From contig CM018691.1 in the NCBI GenBank assembly GCA_009363875.1, forward strand, positions 123,133,404-123,197,403: a DNA stretch of 64,000 bases, in the 5' to 3' direction. Shown here in pieces: positions 12,093 to 21,859 of this stretch. Position 1 is the stretch's first letter. Every line of letters starts with the position of its first letter. The translations under genes and the position numbers were made by a program. This DNA comes from Mikania micrantha. Its lineage: Eukaryota > Streptophyta > Magnoliopsida > Asterales > Asteraceae. The notes below the pieces were generated by a model that ran no database searches, was not told the DNA's origin, and saw only the letters and a list, made by a program, of their open reading frames with translations.

Positions 12093-12502
12093 CTTATGGG
12101 GTTACTCACTATTGATTGTCACTATCTATCACGATAGTGACAAGTTGATTCATTCCCCTCCCTCTTAACGATGGTGTTTCGGTGGTTCAACACCTTTCAC
12201 GAAGGTGGTTATGTTGACTCTCGGTTAAATATTGACTACCAGAGATGAGGTTTTGGTCCCGAACAGTGAAGGGCATACTGGCCCAAATTTGTTCGATTGG
12301 CCACCAGCTACTAAAGGCGGTGGTGCGTGTGACCTTTTCTCGATTGCCCGAGTCTCCAACCAAGGAAAAGATACAGACCCAAAACTACCTCACCTTTATA
12401 AAAATCGGTTCTTGATTATTATTGTGAGAGCAATCAAACCTAATGTGGTTTTCCCCAAATCAAGTTACAGATGTTTCGCAATTGAATCATAAATCCCAAG
12501 CA
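12093..12502 (+). other. Unassigned segment with an open frame
   Basis: This 410-bp stretch lacks LTR landmarks and is less AT-rich than its surroundings. It has a small palindrome (CACTATC..GATAGTG, 12120-12140) and an 86-codon open frame at 12232-12492 whose product I do not recognise. It may be a remnant of a host gene together with the 13085-13189 open frame, separated by the MITE at 12503-13081, but nothing here identifies a family. Confidence 0.25.
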
Positions 12503-13081
12503 GGTTGTAAACAAAACGAACGAACAAGAACGGACCCTTGTTCGTGTTTGTTAGTTTTATTTTTAACTTGTTCACAAACAGTTCATGAACAATAACGGAA
12601 CAAAAATTGTTGTTCGTGTTCGTTTATTAAGGAATTAAACTTGTTCACGAACATAAGCAAACATATATTATTTAAAAATTAAAAATAGCATTCTTAATTT
12701 CAAACAATAGAGATAATCATTTTTACACAAATATAAAGTTAAAAACTTGATACAAAACTCAAAAAATAATTATCATAAAACAAGACAAAAATTATAAATA
12801 ATAATAATATTGAAGTTATACTAAACTAATTTTCAAAATTCTTAGTTTCAAATGACTATATTTTTTTCTAATTTAAATGTTATAGTAATAAATTAAATAT
12901 AGAAAATTTATGAATATAAAACACATTTAATGAATAAACACAATAAATGAACATAAACGAACACATTGTCGAAAACACGATCTCTGTTCATGTTCGTTTA
13001 TATTAAAACGAACGCATATAAACAAACTTCCTATCTAACGGTTTACGAACTATTCGCTGAACATTCGGTTCATTTACATCC
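12503..13081. mobile_element. hAT-like MITE with GTTCG-rich ends
   Basis: The left end (TTGTAAACAAAACGAACG) and the reverse complement of the right end (ATGTAAATGAACCGAATG) form imperfect terminal inverted repeats. Both flanks carry many GTTCGT/ACGAAC words, while the 300-bp centre is very AT-rich. There is no transposase. No clean target duplication was found, so superfamily assignment is tentative. Confidence 0.55.
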
Positions 13082-13084
13082 ATA

Positions 13085-13189
13085 GTCCTCAGAGAAATAT
13101 TCGAGGGTTTCACTTCTTGTGTCATAGAAGATGACCGGAATCAATTGTTTAAGCATTTCAAGAAGGTGGAATCACAAGGAGGAAATTAA
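13085..13189 (+). other. Open frame resembling an exon fragment
   Basis: A 34-codon open stretch ends in TAA at 13187-13189. Its codon use is protein-like (charged and aromatic residues, for example EDDRNQLFKHFKK), unlike the AT-rich surroundings. There is no start codon, and the frame runs leftwards into the MITE, so it can only be a piece of a gene. I do not recognise the family. Confidence 0.2.
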
Positions 13190-13992
13190 AGGGGATGATT
13201 CCCTCACATGTGGTCCACTCGACCGGATTTAACGTTAAAAACTAACGGTGTTTAGACCAAAAGACATTAACTTATAAAAGTTTTTAAACATAAAATAGAT
13301 TTTTTTTGTTTGTAAAGTTAAAAGACGAAGTAAAATAATGTAAACGAAAGAACGAAAAGCATAATTTATGCTAAATTATTAATAGGAAGTTTGTTCAGGA
13401 AAAATGAAAGATGGAGTCACCCATTTTTTAAATTTTAAGAAAAAATAAAGAAAAGAAAGAGGAAAAGTGACATGACACGTGAATTAGGAAAAGTTGGGAT
13501 CGGAATACGGAGTCCCTCCACCATTATTCTTGCTTGTTTTTATTTTCTTTCCGTACCAATTCTTTTATCATGTTGGGGCCATTGTCTACCAATGAGGTAT
13601 TAACCAATATTATAAGCAACGAGTCAGATTTTATTGTTCATATAGTAATATGTGTGTTCATCATATATATATATATTTATTATTAATATGATATAAATGT
13701 AAGACGTTTATATTTTTTCCCCGTCCATCCTCGCTCAGAGTATATCATAAAGTAAGTTGTATATAATGTTTTTTTTTTTTTTTTTTTTCTTAAAATTGGT
13801 TTTGTCCAGAGCACAAACCATGTTATGAAATTTGGTTGTTATTTTTGTGAATTTTTTATTTATTTTTATTTTAAGAAGATAAAAAAAAATCATTTATTGG
13901 TAACCAAGTTTTATTAATGTATATTCTCTGCCTTGGTTAAATTTTAAAAAGTTAGTTTTACAGATGGACACATGTATGTATATATTAATAGT
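13190..13992. other. AT-rich intergenic DNA
   Basis: No gene is seen. It contains a poly-T run of about 20 (13769-13788), short TA tracts and AT-rich filler, and lies upstream of the GASA gene. Part of it may belong to the distal promoter. Confidence 0.5.
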
Positions 13993-14389
13993 CTAGTACC
14001 CTGCACGTTATAGCGGGAAACACAACACTTAAGGTGTATGATTTTAAAGATTTGCATGGTTCAATCTTGAGTCATAACCATAACAAAAACAATTTTTTTA
14101 ATTTGATAGTTAACCAAAAGTGATTTTAACTACCAACATAAAAGGCTAAATGTACAAAAATGTTAAGAAGTGATTCATTTGTTTTAAAGGGTTTTCTTTT
14201 ATAATCACTTTATTTTATTTAAATTCTTAAAAGCTAACAATGTGGGACAAAGTGAAAACACAAACATAAATTTATATTAGAATTAAAAATTTGTACCACA
14301 TGCTATAAGAGTTGTAAAACTCTTAATTTTAAGATATTTAAGCAAATTACCATTTTGTCATTTTAATATACATTATATAGTAGTATAGA
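13993..14389 (-). mobile_element. Candidate non-autonomous Helitron, 397 bp
   Basis: On the minus strand the segment starts with A|TCTATACTACTATATAA, the usual type of plant Helitron 5' end. It finishes with CCCGCTATAACGTGCAGGG, a short GC hairpin, followed by TACTAG, matching the hairpin-plus-CTAG 3' end. There is no Rep/helicase coding. The base after CTAG on the minus strand is A rather than the T expected from insertion between A and T, which weakens the call. It lies about 120 bp upstream of the probable TATA box of the GASA gene. Confidence 0.6.
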
Positions 14390-14507
14390 TAAAATTAGAT
14401 AGTAGTGATTTTAAAATTTATTTAAATAAAAAACATGCAGTTAATATTAATGTTTATTTATGTATGGAAGTTATATGTAAAATGAGACCTTGGGGCCTTC
14501 TATTTAG

Positions 14508-14516
14508 TATTTATAC
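14508..14516 (+). promoter_or_regulatory. Putative TATA box of the GASA gene
   Basis: TATTTATAC lies 49 bp upstream of the start codon at 14565. This allows only a short 5' leader, so the exact transcription start is uncertain. It is the only good TATA-like word between the Helitron-like insertion and the ATG. Confidence 0.45.
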
Positions 14517-14564
14517 AGACTATATTAGCGAGCTGAGGAGTGAAAAACTCAAGTTTCAGTGGTC

Positions 14565-16041
14565 ATGAAGCTTCTTCATCTCTTCCTTTTGGTTTCTTTT
14601 CTTCTTATTACTAATTCTGTAAGTTTTAATCACATCCATCCAAAAAAATTAAACAACATCATATTCTCATTGTCTTGTTTTTGTTTTTGTTTTTGTTTGT
14701 TACTTACAGAAAGAAATATTCACCAGATCTCATTCTATCTTTAGCATATATATATATATATAATCTTGAAATATGTGTTATGGTTTCTAAATATCCTACC
14801 AAAAATAACATTAATATGAAGCTAAATTAATAATTAATTTACTTACTCTTTTAATTGCCATCGATCTGCTTTATCTCTATTTAGAGTTTAGACCAGACAT
14901 ACCACATTTAATTTAATTTGCTCCATAATATGTTTCCAAATTAACCATTCTAATTTTTATTTTATTTTTTTTAACTCTAATCTAGCATTAAATAATAGAT
15001 CAATTAATTTAAGGTACGTCAAAACCAACAGCCATTCTGAAGAAACTTGAATTTTGTTTGCTACAGACTGCATTTGATGCGACCACTCCTGCCCCGGCCA
15101 AAATCGCACCTCCTCAGCCGGAAGTGAAGCCATCACCGCCCTCTCCACCGGTGGTTAAGCCCCCCACCCCTACACCACCGGTGGCCAAACCTCCCACCCC
15201 TACACCACCGGTCGCCGAACCACCCACCCCGACTCCACCAGTCGCCGAACCACCCACCCCGACTCCACCAGTCACCAAGCCACCCACCCCGACTCCACCA
15301 GTTGCCAAGCCACCCACCGCTGCCCCTCCAACCCCACCAAGAAACACAAAAGGTATCGTCTTTTTTTTTTTTTTTTTTTTTTCTCTTTAAAATTGTTTCC
15401 GTAATGGTTTTTTGAAGCAAATCCCAAGTGATCAGGAACTAGACGCATGTTGTGTGTAACGGAACTGTTTTCATCGCATGCATTTATACTGAGCTGATTA
15501 CAATCTTGTTAATTAAGATTTTGATGATGAAATTTAAATATATATATATATATAGGGGATGGTTCCCCTAAAAAGTCTATTTTGCCTAAGAAGGCTAAGA
15601 AGGATTTTAAAAACGCGAAAACCGACTCAAAGAAACATCGATTGAACTCATTTTTGCGTCATTGGAACCGGGTTGTCGAACCCTAAAACCCAAACCCTAA
15701 ATCATAAACAATAAACCCTAATACTAAAACCAAAACTTTAAAAACAAATCTTTAACATAAAGATATAACTTAAAAGCTAAAAACCAAGCCCTAAAACCTA
15801 AAATCTAAATCTAGATGTTAAAAAGAAAACTTAAAATCTAATATTGTAGGGTTCGATGAGACGGTTCCAATGCCATCGAAATGAGTTCAATTGGAGTTCG
15901 TTTGGGTCGGTTTTAAAGTTTTTAAAAATCCTTCTTAGCCTTCTTAGGCAAAAAAGACTTTTTATTTGATCCTTACCCTATATATATATATATATAAATG
16001 AGGGAGGTTTTTGTCACTATTTATACAAGGAAAAAACAGAT

Positions 16042-16092
<51 letters not shown>

Positions 16093-17825
16093 AATACATA
16101 ATTTGAAAACCACTTCTTAGTGCGAAAACCGTGAAAACCATGTAAAAATAATGTAAAAAAAACGTATTTTTTTTGAAATTTTTTTTATAGGTTTGTAACA
16201 CTATTGGGCACATTTTTATAAAAAAAAAATCAAAAAAGCAAGGACCAAATATTTTTAAAAAAATATTTTATAAAACCATGTAAAACATACGTAACAAAAC
16301 GTAAAAAAATTTCGTCAGATCTGATGAAAAGTTACGTATGTTTTACATGGTTTTATAAAATATTTTTTTTAAAAATTTTTGGTCGGCGCTTTTTTTGATT
16401 TTTTTTTATAAAAATATGCCCAATAGTGTTACAAACCTGTAAAAAAAATTTCAAAAAAAAAAACGTTTTTTTACATGATTTTTACATGGTTTTCACGGTT
16501 TTCGCACTAAGAAGTGGTTTTCAAGTTATCTATTCCCTATATATATAGTAAGGTTATTGTACAAATAGATAGTTTTATAAAAACAATGAGAAACGATCTT
16601 GACCATTAATGTGTTATCATCAATAGTTATAAAAGATTCAATGGCATAATAGTAATTAATATGCTGTTTAAAATGGAAATAAGGGCATAAAAGGAATTTA
16701 TTAATATAATTTCCTGACATCACTCTCCATTTAAATAGGAGAGAATCAATTACGAAAATGGTGGCTGTTTATTTTGCTATGTGCTGATATGTGCTACTAG
16801 TACATTTTAGCATATATCAGCACATGCACATAATCGTATACCTGTTAATAAACTTTTTTGTATGTTTTCCTATGTGCTAATACGTGTTATTAGTACATAT
16901 TAGCATATATCAGCACATATACATAATTATATGCTTGAAATAATCTTTTTTGTTTGTTTTGCTATATGTTAATAAGTGTTACTAGCACATGATTACATAT
17001 ATCACCGCATATATATAACAATATCCTGTTAACGATATTTTTTTTGAATCGAAACACTCACAAATGATATATTTATGAACGATTGCTTGATTGTTTGAGG
17101 TAAAACTTAATAATTGATTGTCAATCGATGAATTTTAGAAATAATATAATCTTATTGATTGAACAACAATCTTTCCTTAATTAAAGGATTATCAAATTTA
17201 CATTATTGCTTAACTTGACTAAATTACCCTTTAATTATAATTAATTATTAATACACGTGTCAGCATTTGGTTGTTTCCTACAATTTTTACAAAAAACTTA
17301 TTTTGTATCTGAACCTACTCCTATATATATATATATATATAGGAATTGAATCCAATAAAAACCCAACCTTAGAGAGAAAACTCTTAAACCCTATGTGAGC
17401 CACTCATTTGGAATCTTGAAAATAAATATGTGGTCCACATTAATCCACATTAAAAATGATTTGTTTATTCAAAACCCAATTTTTTATTCAGGTTTAATGT
17501 GGATCACATATTTATTTTCAAGATTCCAAATGAGTGGCTCACATAGGGTTTAAGGGTTTTCTCTCTAAGGTTGGGTTTTCAAAGGATTCAATCCCTATAT
17601 ATATATATATATGTATTAATTGTTTGGTGTGTTGGATCAGAATGCTACCCAGCATGTGTGGTGAGATGCAAACTTCATTCAAGGAAGAATGTATGCCTGA
17701 GAGCTTGTGTGACATGCTGTGACCGATGCAAATGTGTTCCGCCTGGACAGTTCGGCAACCGAGAGGTTTGCGGCATTTGCTACATAAACATGAAAACTCA
17801 CGGTGGCAGGCCCAAATGCCCTTAA
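14565..17825 (+). CDS. Proline-rich GASA/Snakin family protein (GASA14-like), three exons
   Basis: This is a secreted gibberellin-regulated GASA-family peptide precursor; such proteins act in the cell wall or apoplast in growth, redox and defence responses. Exons are 14565-14618, 15067-15352 and 17641-17825, with GTAAGT and GTATCG donors, CTACAG and GATCAG acceptors, and intron phases 0 and 1; the joined frame stays open for 174 codons. Residues 1-18 are a hydrophobic signal peptide (MKLLHLFLLVSFLLITNS). Residues 19-113 are a proline-rich linker with repeated PPTPTPPV units. Residues 115-174 are the GASA domain with all 12 cysteines (CVTCCDRCKCVPPG, then GNREVC, ending KCP). The CGICY spacing, where most members have CPCY, and the proline-rich linker both fit the GASA14 subgroup. 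The start is the first ATG, giving a full signal peptide. Intron 2 (2,288 bp) is packed with foldback elements. No disruption is visible. Confidence 0.92.
15127..15339 (+). repeat. Coding minisatellite of the proline-rich linker
   Basis: Six or seven imperfect 30-36 bp units within exon 2 encode PPTPTPPVAK/E-type repeats. Neighbouring units at about 15211-15300 are nearly identical (CCACCCACCCCGACTCCACC type), suggesting recent unit duplication. Length changes here would alter the linker without breaking the frame. The reverse strand shows long glycine/tryptophan-rich ORFs that are shadows of this repeat. Confidence 0.85.
15553..15982. mobile_element. Foldback MITE A
   Basis: Inverted arms of about 130 bp: the left arm has CCTAAGAAGGCTAAGAAGGA and AAAACCGACTCAAA, the right arm TCCTTCTTAGCCTTCTTAGG and TGGGTCGGTTTT. 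The loop is rich in CCCTAAA-type words. TATATA tracts flank both sides, as for elements inserting at TA. It is non-coding. Diverged relatives lie at about 18690-18819 and 20640-21000. Confidence 0.85.
16041..16090. repeat. (TA)n microsatellite
   Basis: About 24 TA dinucleotides directly before MITE B. Confidence 0.95.
16091..16538. mobile_element. Foldback MITE B, near-perfect palindrome
   Basis: The two 220-bp arms are almost exact reverse complements: GGAATA...GAAAACCACTTCTTAG on the left, CTAAGAAGTGGTTTTC...TATTCC on the right. They meet around 16318 at TCAGATCTGA. It is bounded by TATA tracts. A transcript through this intron would fold into a hairpin of about 220 bp. Confidence 0.9.
16548..17322. 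mobile_element. TIR element C
   Basis: The ends are weak inverted repeats (TATAGTAAGGTTATTGTAC on the left; the complement of the right end reads TATAGGAGTAGGTTCAGATAC), flanked by TATATA. It is AT-rich with no coding. The centre holds the triple palindromic repeat listed separately. Confidence 0.6.
16764..17044. repeat. Three tandem copies of a palindromic ~90-bp unit
   Basis: Units start near 16770, 16864 and 16957, each beginning TTTGCTATGTGCT/TTTCCTATGTGCT/TTTGCTATATGTT. Each unit is itself an inverted repeat (ATGTGCTGATATG ... CATATATCAGCACAT in the first), so each can fold into its own stem. Divergence between copies is substantial. Confidence 0.75.
17338..17598. mobile_element. Foldback MITE D beside the splice acceptor
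   Basis: Arms of about 120 bp: CCCTATGTGAGCCACTCATT on the left pairs with AATGAGTGGCTCACATAGGG on the right, and GATTCAATCC closes the end. It is flanked by TATA tracts. The right end lies about 42 bp upstream of the exon-3 acceptor, so it overlaps the region where the branch point and polypyrimidine tract would be expected. A diverged copy lies at about 18490-18690. Confidence 0.88.
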
Positions 17826-18210
17826 TTAATTAAAATCTTCTTATCTTAATTAATTAATTTAGATGGAATAAAATCATATATATGCATGTTGGTACGTCTC
17901 TAAGTGGTGAAATCAATCATATATCAATGTGTATTGCTTTTTTCTTTTTCTTTTTGTTAATTGTCTATTGGTTCAAACTTTTAATTGGGTTTATCCAACT
18001 TAATTTGTGTTTCAAACCGATTAATCCAAACCTTAATCACTTTACCTATTTTAATTTGTTTAATTTTAAAATTTGAACCGAATTGGGTTTTTGATTATAA
18101 AATCTAATTAACATCATCTCTAACCAAGTAACCCTAACATTAAATGATATTTCTTTTTTAATTATTTTGTTATATAACCCTATTCACTTACATTTTTTTT
18201 TTAATAATAA
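17826..18210 (+). other. 3' flank of the GASA gene
   Basis: AT-rich sequence following the TAA stop, with TTAATTAATTAA runs and AATAAAA at about 17866 that could serve as a polyadenylation signal. No other gene is seen. Confidence 0.5.
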
Positions 18211-18489
18211 CTAGATTTATTCTACCCGTACGTTGCGGCGTGTTATCACGGTACACTTCTAAAATCGGGTATTATATATCATCTTCAAAAACATAAGTTA
18301 TAGGAAACTCAAATCTCCTATAACAAACTAAACCCTAAGCAGCTTAAACATAAACCCTAAACCAACAAAAATCCCAAATCTATCTTTGTTAACTAATTTT
18401 TAAAGTTAAAAAACTTATGTTGGTCCATGTCTAAACTTTTAAAGCGTAACTACATGGATCAAACACATATGCAAAATTTTAAAGAGATA
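18211..18489 (-). mobile_element. Possible Helitron 3' end, truncated
   Basis: On the minus strand CGCCGCAACGTACGGG, then AATAAATCTAG, ends at 18211, resembling the hairpin-CTAG Helitron terminus. No matching TC-type 5' end was found to the right, so the extent is uncertain. Confidence 0.35.
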
Positions 18490-18819
18490 ACCTTTAAACA
18501 TTATCAAAATTTTTCATTCGGAATGTTGAAAATAAAAATATGTTTCATATTAAATTTGAATAAAATATTAGGATTTGAATAAGCAAATCTATTTAATGTG
18601 ATTTAAACTAAACCACTTATTTATTTTCAAAATTAATAGTGGATAACTCAAATAGGATTTAAATGTTATCTCTCTAATATAGGGTAATCACATAATACAA
18701 GCTAATTACTTTGTAAAAAGAGTGAGAATGATTTTTAAAAACTTATAAACCGACTCAAACGAACTTTCATTATGCTTATTCCAACGACATTGAACCGATT
18801 CATCAAGTCATAAACCATA
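18490..18819. mobile_element. Diverged MITE relics related to elements D and A
   Basis: 18490-18690 repeats the MITE D layout in degraded form (TTGAAAATAAAAATATG ... TTATTTATTTTCAAAATT ... GATAACTCAAATAGGATTTAAA). 18690-18819 matches one arm of MITE A (AAACCGACTCAAACGAACTT, then AACGACATTGAACCG). No gene is seen. Confidence 0.55.
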
Positions 18820-19680
18820 TGTCACACCTCAACCAACGGCATAATAAGCCATGGAGTGAACATGATTGTTCAAAAGCTATTGATCAACCATAAATATTTC
18901 ATAATTCATTCAAGCAAATTACATTGTCTTACAAACTAAAACAAACAAAATTCAAACATCGAAAAATAAAGTTCAAATTTTTATTAAAGCTCTGAATACA
19001 TAACATTTTATGTGATCATCCAATAGTTCATTAAACACAAGCTGAAATCATCCTCACAAGCAACAACTAGGGCCAGAAGAACGTTCCTTCTTCAAATGGT
19101 TCTTTCCTTCTTGAAGTCTAAGAGCCGTGATATCTTCAAGTATAAATAGGGACATGCATCTCTTTGTAAACGTAGAAGAAAATACACATATTCTTACTAT
19201 CTGTTTTCATTTTTATCTAGTTCTTACACATACACTTTGTCAAGTGTCTCGATCATTTTCTGTTTAACCTTTTGATTTTAAAGGTTTGAAGTTTGATCTT
19301 ATATAACATTTTTACAATTTTTAAATCCATCTATATTATATTATTGATTAATAGCTATACAAATGTAATTGTGATGCAATTTCAGTTTACTTATTATATC
19401 TTTGGCTTTGTTTACAACAACTAGTTTAAAAGCATTAAAAAATTGTATGGTTTTCAAGTGATTTATTAAGACATAAGTTTTCTTTAAATAACTCATCAAT
19501 TGTAATTTATAAAAAACTGAAAACATAAATTCTTTTATTTTGTTTTGTTTTGTTTTGAGTTTTGATGTTTTTTAGGCTTAACTGGAAGCGTGTCATGCAT
19601 TGCGCTGCTTGTCGGATGCATGGAGTTCTAATTTCCGATTTAAATGACCGAAGGACCAATCATGTCTTGTTCTAGGAATT
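18820..19680 (-). mobile_element. LTR relic in minus orientation
   Basis: The start TGTCACACCTCAACCAACGG is the reverse complement of an LTR end like those at 7711 and 7991 (CCGTTGGT..GG.TGTGACA). The rest is AT-rich and not clearly alignable by eye. The other end was not found. No gene is seen; TTTTG repeats lie near 19539-19556. Confidence 0.4.
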
Positions 19681-20060
19681 TGTAACACACTGGATTATTC
19701 CCTGGATCTTGATTCCTCATTGCAGTAAGAATTGTTATTTTAACAAAGTGAAAAGTAAAGAACAGACAAGAACAACTGAAAGCAATTGATAAATAGAATT
19801 ACATTCATCGTTTACAGGCAACACATATTTACAGTACTAATTTGGAGATGGAACCGTTTGGATCGCCGGAGAACCGTCAATCGGCGACGTTTTCCTTTCT
19901 ACAGGCCTATGACATATTTTACTTACACACATATATGGGCTTTAATTTAACTAATTGAATGAGCCCATTTACATAACTAATATGACTTTTCCTTAGACCC
20001 AATAAGACTTGGCTAAAATAATAACAAACTCAAACTTAATAGATCATTAAAATGCCAACA
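19681..20060. mobile_element. 380-bp solo LTR with GAATT target duplication
   Basis: The segment begins TGTAACACAC and ends TGCCAACA, and is flanked by GAATT at 19676-19680 and 20061-20065. Size and termini fit a small copia-type LTR; the inverse reading (TGTTGGCA ... GTGTTACA) is more typical for copia, so the element probably lay on the minus strand. There is no internal region, so it is a recombination remnant. Confidence 0.75.
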
Positions 20061-20065
20061 GAATT

Positions 20066-20639
20066 TTGGAAAATTAGTGTTTACATTTTGTTTTGTTTTG
20101 TTTTGTTTTGTTTTTCTGCTTTATTACAATTTGATTTCAATTACTTCATCGATATGCATTTTGAAAGTGGTTGTGAGATATTGAATAATCAAAATTAGAT
20201 GGTTAATTTTGATAAAACGGACACTGGGTAGTAGAAAAGAGCTTTTGGAAGTACTTCTGTTATTTGAAGATATGATAACAAGAGAACTAGATGTCTTGAT
20301 ATTTGTAGATATGATAATAAGAGAACTAGATGTCTGGATATTTGATGAAATCTGATTATCAAAGATATTATCAGATGGATTGGCTAATTAAAAGTGACAG
20401 TGTTTTAAAGAAAAAGTTGAGAGGGTTGGTGAAATATATAAAAATTCTTTCAACTGAGATAAAAAGTAGTAATAAGCCTAGTTATATTTTTATCCTTGGA
20501 TAAAGTTCTGTTGTAGTTGGTATGAAGCTCTTGTAAACAATCTTAAGTAGAATATGCTTATTCAAACAATCAAGACTAATTATAGCAATTTTAGGTCACA
20601 CCAATTATATAATTAATTTCATACCAACTCCAATTTAAC
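20066..20639. other. AT-rich non-coding DNA with small repeats
   Basis: Holds a (TTTTG)n run at about 20087-20116 and a duplicated 39-bp unit at 20262-20339. No gene is seen. Confidence 0.5.
20262..20339 (+). repeat. Two tandem 39-bp units
   Basis: ATTTGAAGATATGATAACAA and ATTTGTAGATATGATAATAA begin consecutive copies, each running on to GAGAACTAGATGTCT.GAT. Three differences were seen by eye. Confidence 0.85.
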
Positions 20640-21000
20640 CCATTCCAGCGACGTTAGAACCATCTCGTCAAACTCTACGTTCCTAGCTTTTATGGTTCAG
20701 TTTTTTATCATTAGGGATTAACTTTTAAGGTATAATTTCAGGGTTTAGTTTTTTTTTTTTTTTTTTTTTGGGGGGGATGGGGAATGGGGGTGGGCTTTTT
20801 TGGAATGAGTGGTGGTGGGCGGGGGTTAGGCTTTTGGGGGGAGGGATGGGAGGTAGGGATTAGATTGGGTTCGACAAGATGGTTGTAATGTAACTTGAAC
20901 GATTTAAATTGAAATTTGTAAGAGCTGGTTGTGGATAATTTACGAATCATTTTTAGGAATTTTAGAATTTTTAACATTTTAGAATATCTCTCCCCTATAT
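20640..21000. mobile_element. MITE A-like relic with poly-T/G-rich core
   Basis: CATTCCAGCGACGTTAGAACC and GGGTTCGACAAGATGG recall the arms of MITE A. The middle has a T run (20749-20769) followed by a G-rich stretch (GGGGGGGATGGGGAATGGGG type). The end at 20995 is TATA-flanked. It is non-coding. Confidence 0.4.
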
Positions 21001-21859
21001 ATATGAAGGAAAGATAAAATAGGAAGAGAATTTCCTAAAAAAAGTAAGAATTAATATAAGTTTAACATGTGACATTTAAAAAAAATGATGAATAATTTAT
21101 GTATAACATCTTAGTTTTTATACTAGATTTTTATTTATTTGTACTTGATTTTTTTTTGTTTTTATTTTCTTGTACTGGATTTTTTGTACTGTATTTTTAT
21201 TTTTTGTGATAAATTTTATATTTCTTGTACTAGATTTTTTTTCTTGTTTTTACTAGATTTTGTTTTTGTACTGAATTTTTATTTTTATGTTTTAGCATGT
21301 CATCAAATTTTTATTGGTTCTTACTCTTTTGAGCTAAAATTCTTTTTTTAGTGAATCCAACCCATATAATATTATCTGAATAATTTAATATTTTAGTATG
21401 TAATTAATAAGGATCATTAATTAATCGATCTCTAAAAATTAAATATATTTATACTTACTGAGTATAGGGTTCAAAGCCCAGCACCACCCAATTTTCCTTA
21501 GGTCACGCGATTTACCTGTCTTATGTTGGCCGTGGGATCGGTCAGTAAAGGCCGTCTAATAGTGTCGTTCACCATTTTTTATAGAGTAATTGTACGGAAT
21601 AAATAGTATGTATCTATCAAATTAATTAATTAGTAACATACGCTTGCATTAAACTTATTAATTTCTTGTTTGTTTTCAAACCTAAAAATGAAAATTTTAA
21701 TTTAATAATTCTTTGAATCAGATATTAAATTTCTTTAATTTAAAGCGCTTTAATTTTTCCCAAAAGAAATGCAAATTTCTACTTTTCCTCGTTTCCAAAT
21801 TTCATTTCGACATGACTAAATGTATGTGTTACATTTTTATCACATATATCTATTATTAA
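21001..21859. other. AT-rich intergenic DNA
   Basis: T-rich repeats of TTTTTGTACT/TACTAGATTTTT type occur at 21125-21290. Near 21468 a GGGTTCAAAGCCC word and a 100-bp GC-richer patch are present, possibly a retroposon fragment. No gene is supported. Confidence 0.45.

Larger units (their letters stand above)
15353..17640 (+). other. Intron 2 of the GASA gene
   Basis: A phase-1 intron of 2,288 bp with donor AAAG|GTATCG and acceptor GGATCAG|AA. It starts with a poly-T run (15361-15382), then about 170 bp of ordinary intron sequence. From about 15553 to 17598 it consists of four inserted inverted-repeat elements separated by TA microsatellites. The last element ends about 42 bp before the acceptor. 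Confidence 0.85.

Noticed and set aside
15114..15420. Antisense glycine/tryptophan-rich ORFs opposite GASA exon 2
   Set aside because: They mirror the proline-repeat coding strand; exon structure and the GASA domain fix the plus strand as coding.
20749..20800. G-quadruplex-like G-rich tract
   Set aside because: Arises at a poly-T/poly-G junction within a MITE relic; no regulatory context supports a function.
21455..21570. Possible tRNA-derived SINE (GGTTCAAAGCC box-B-like word)
   Set aside because: No box A at proper spacing, no tail and no flanking duplication were found.
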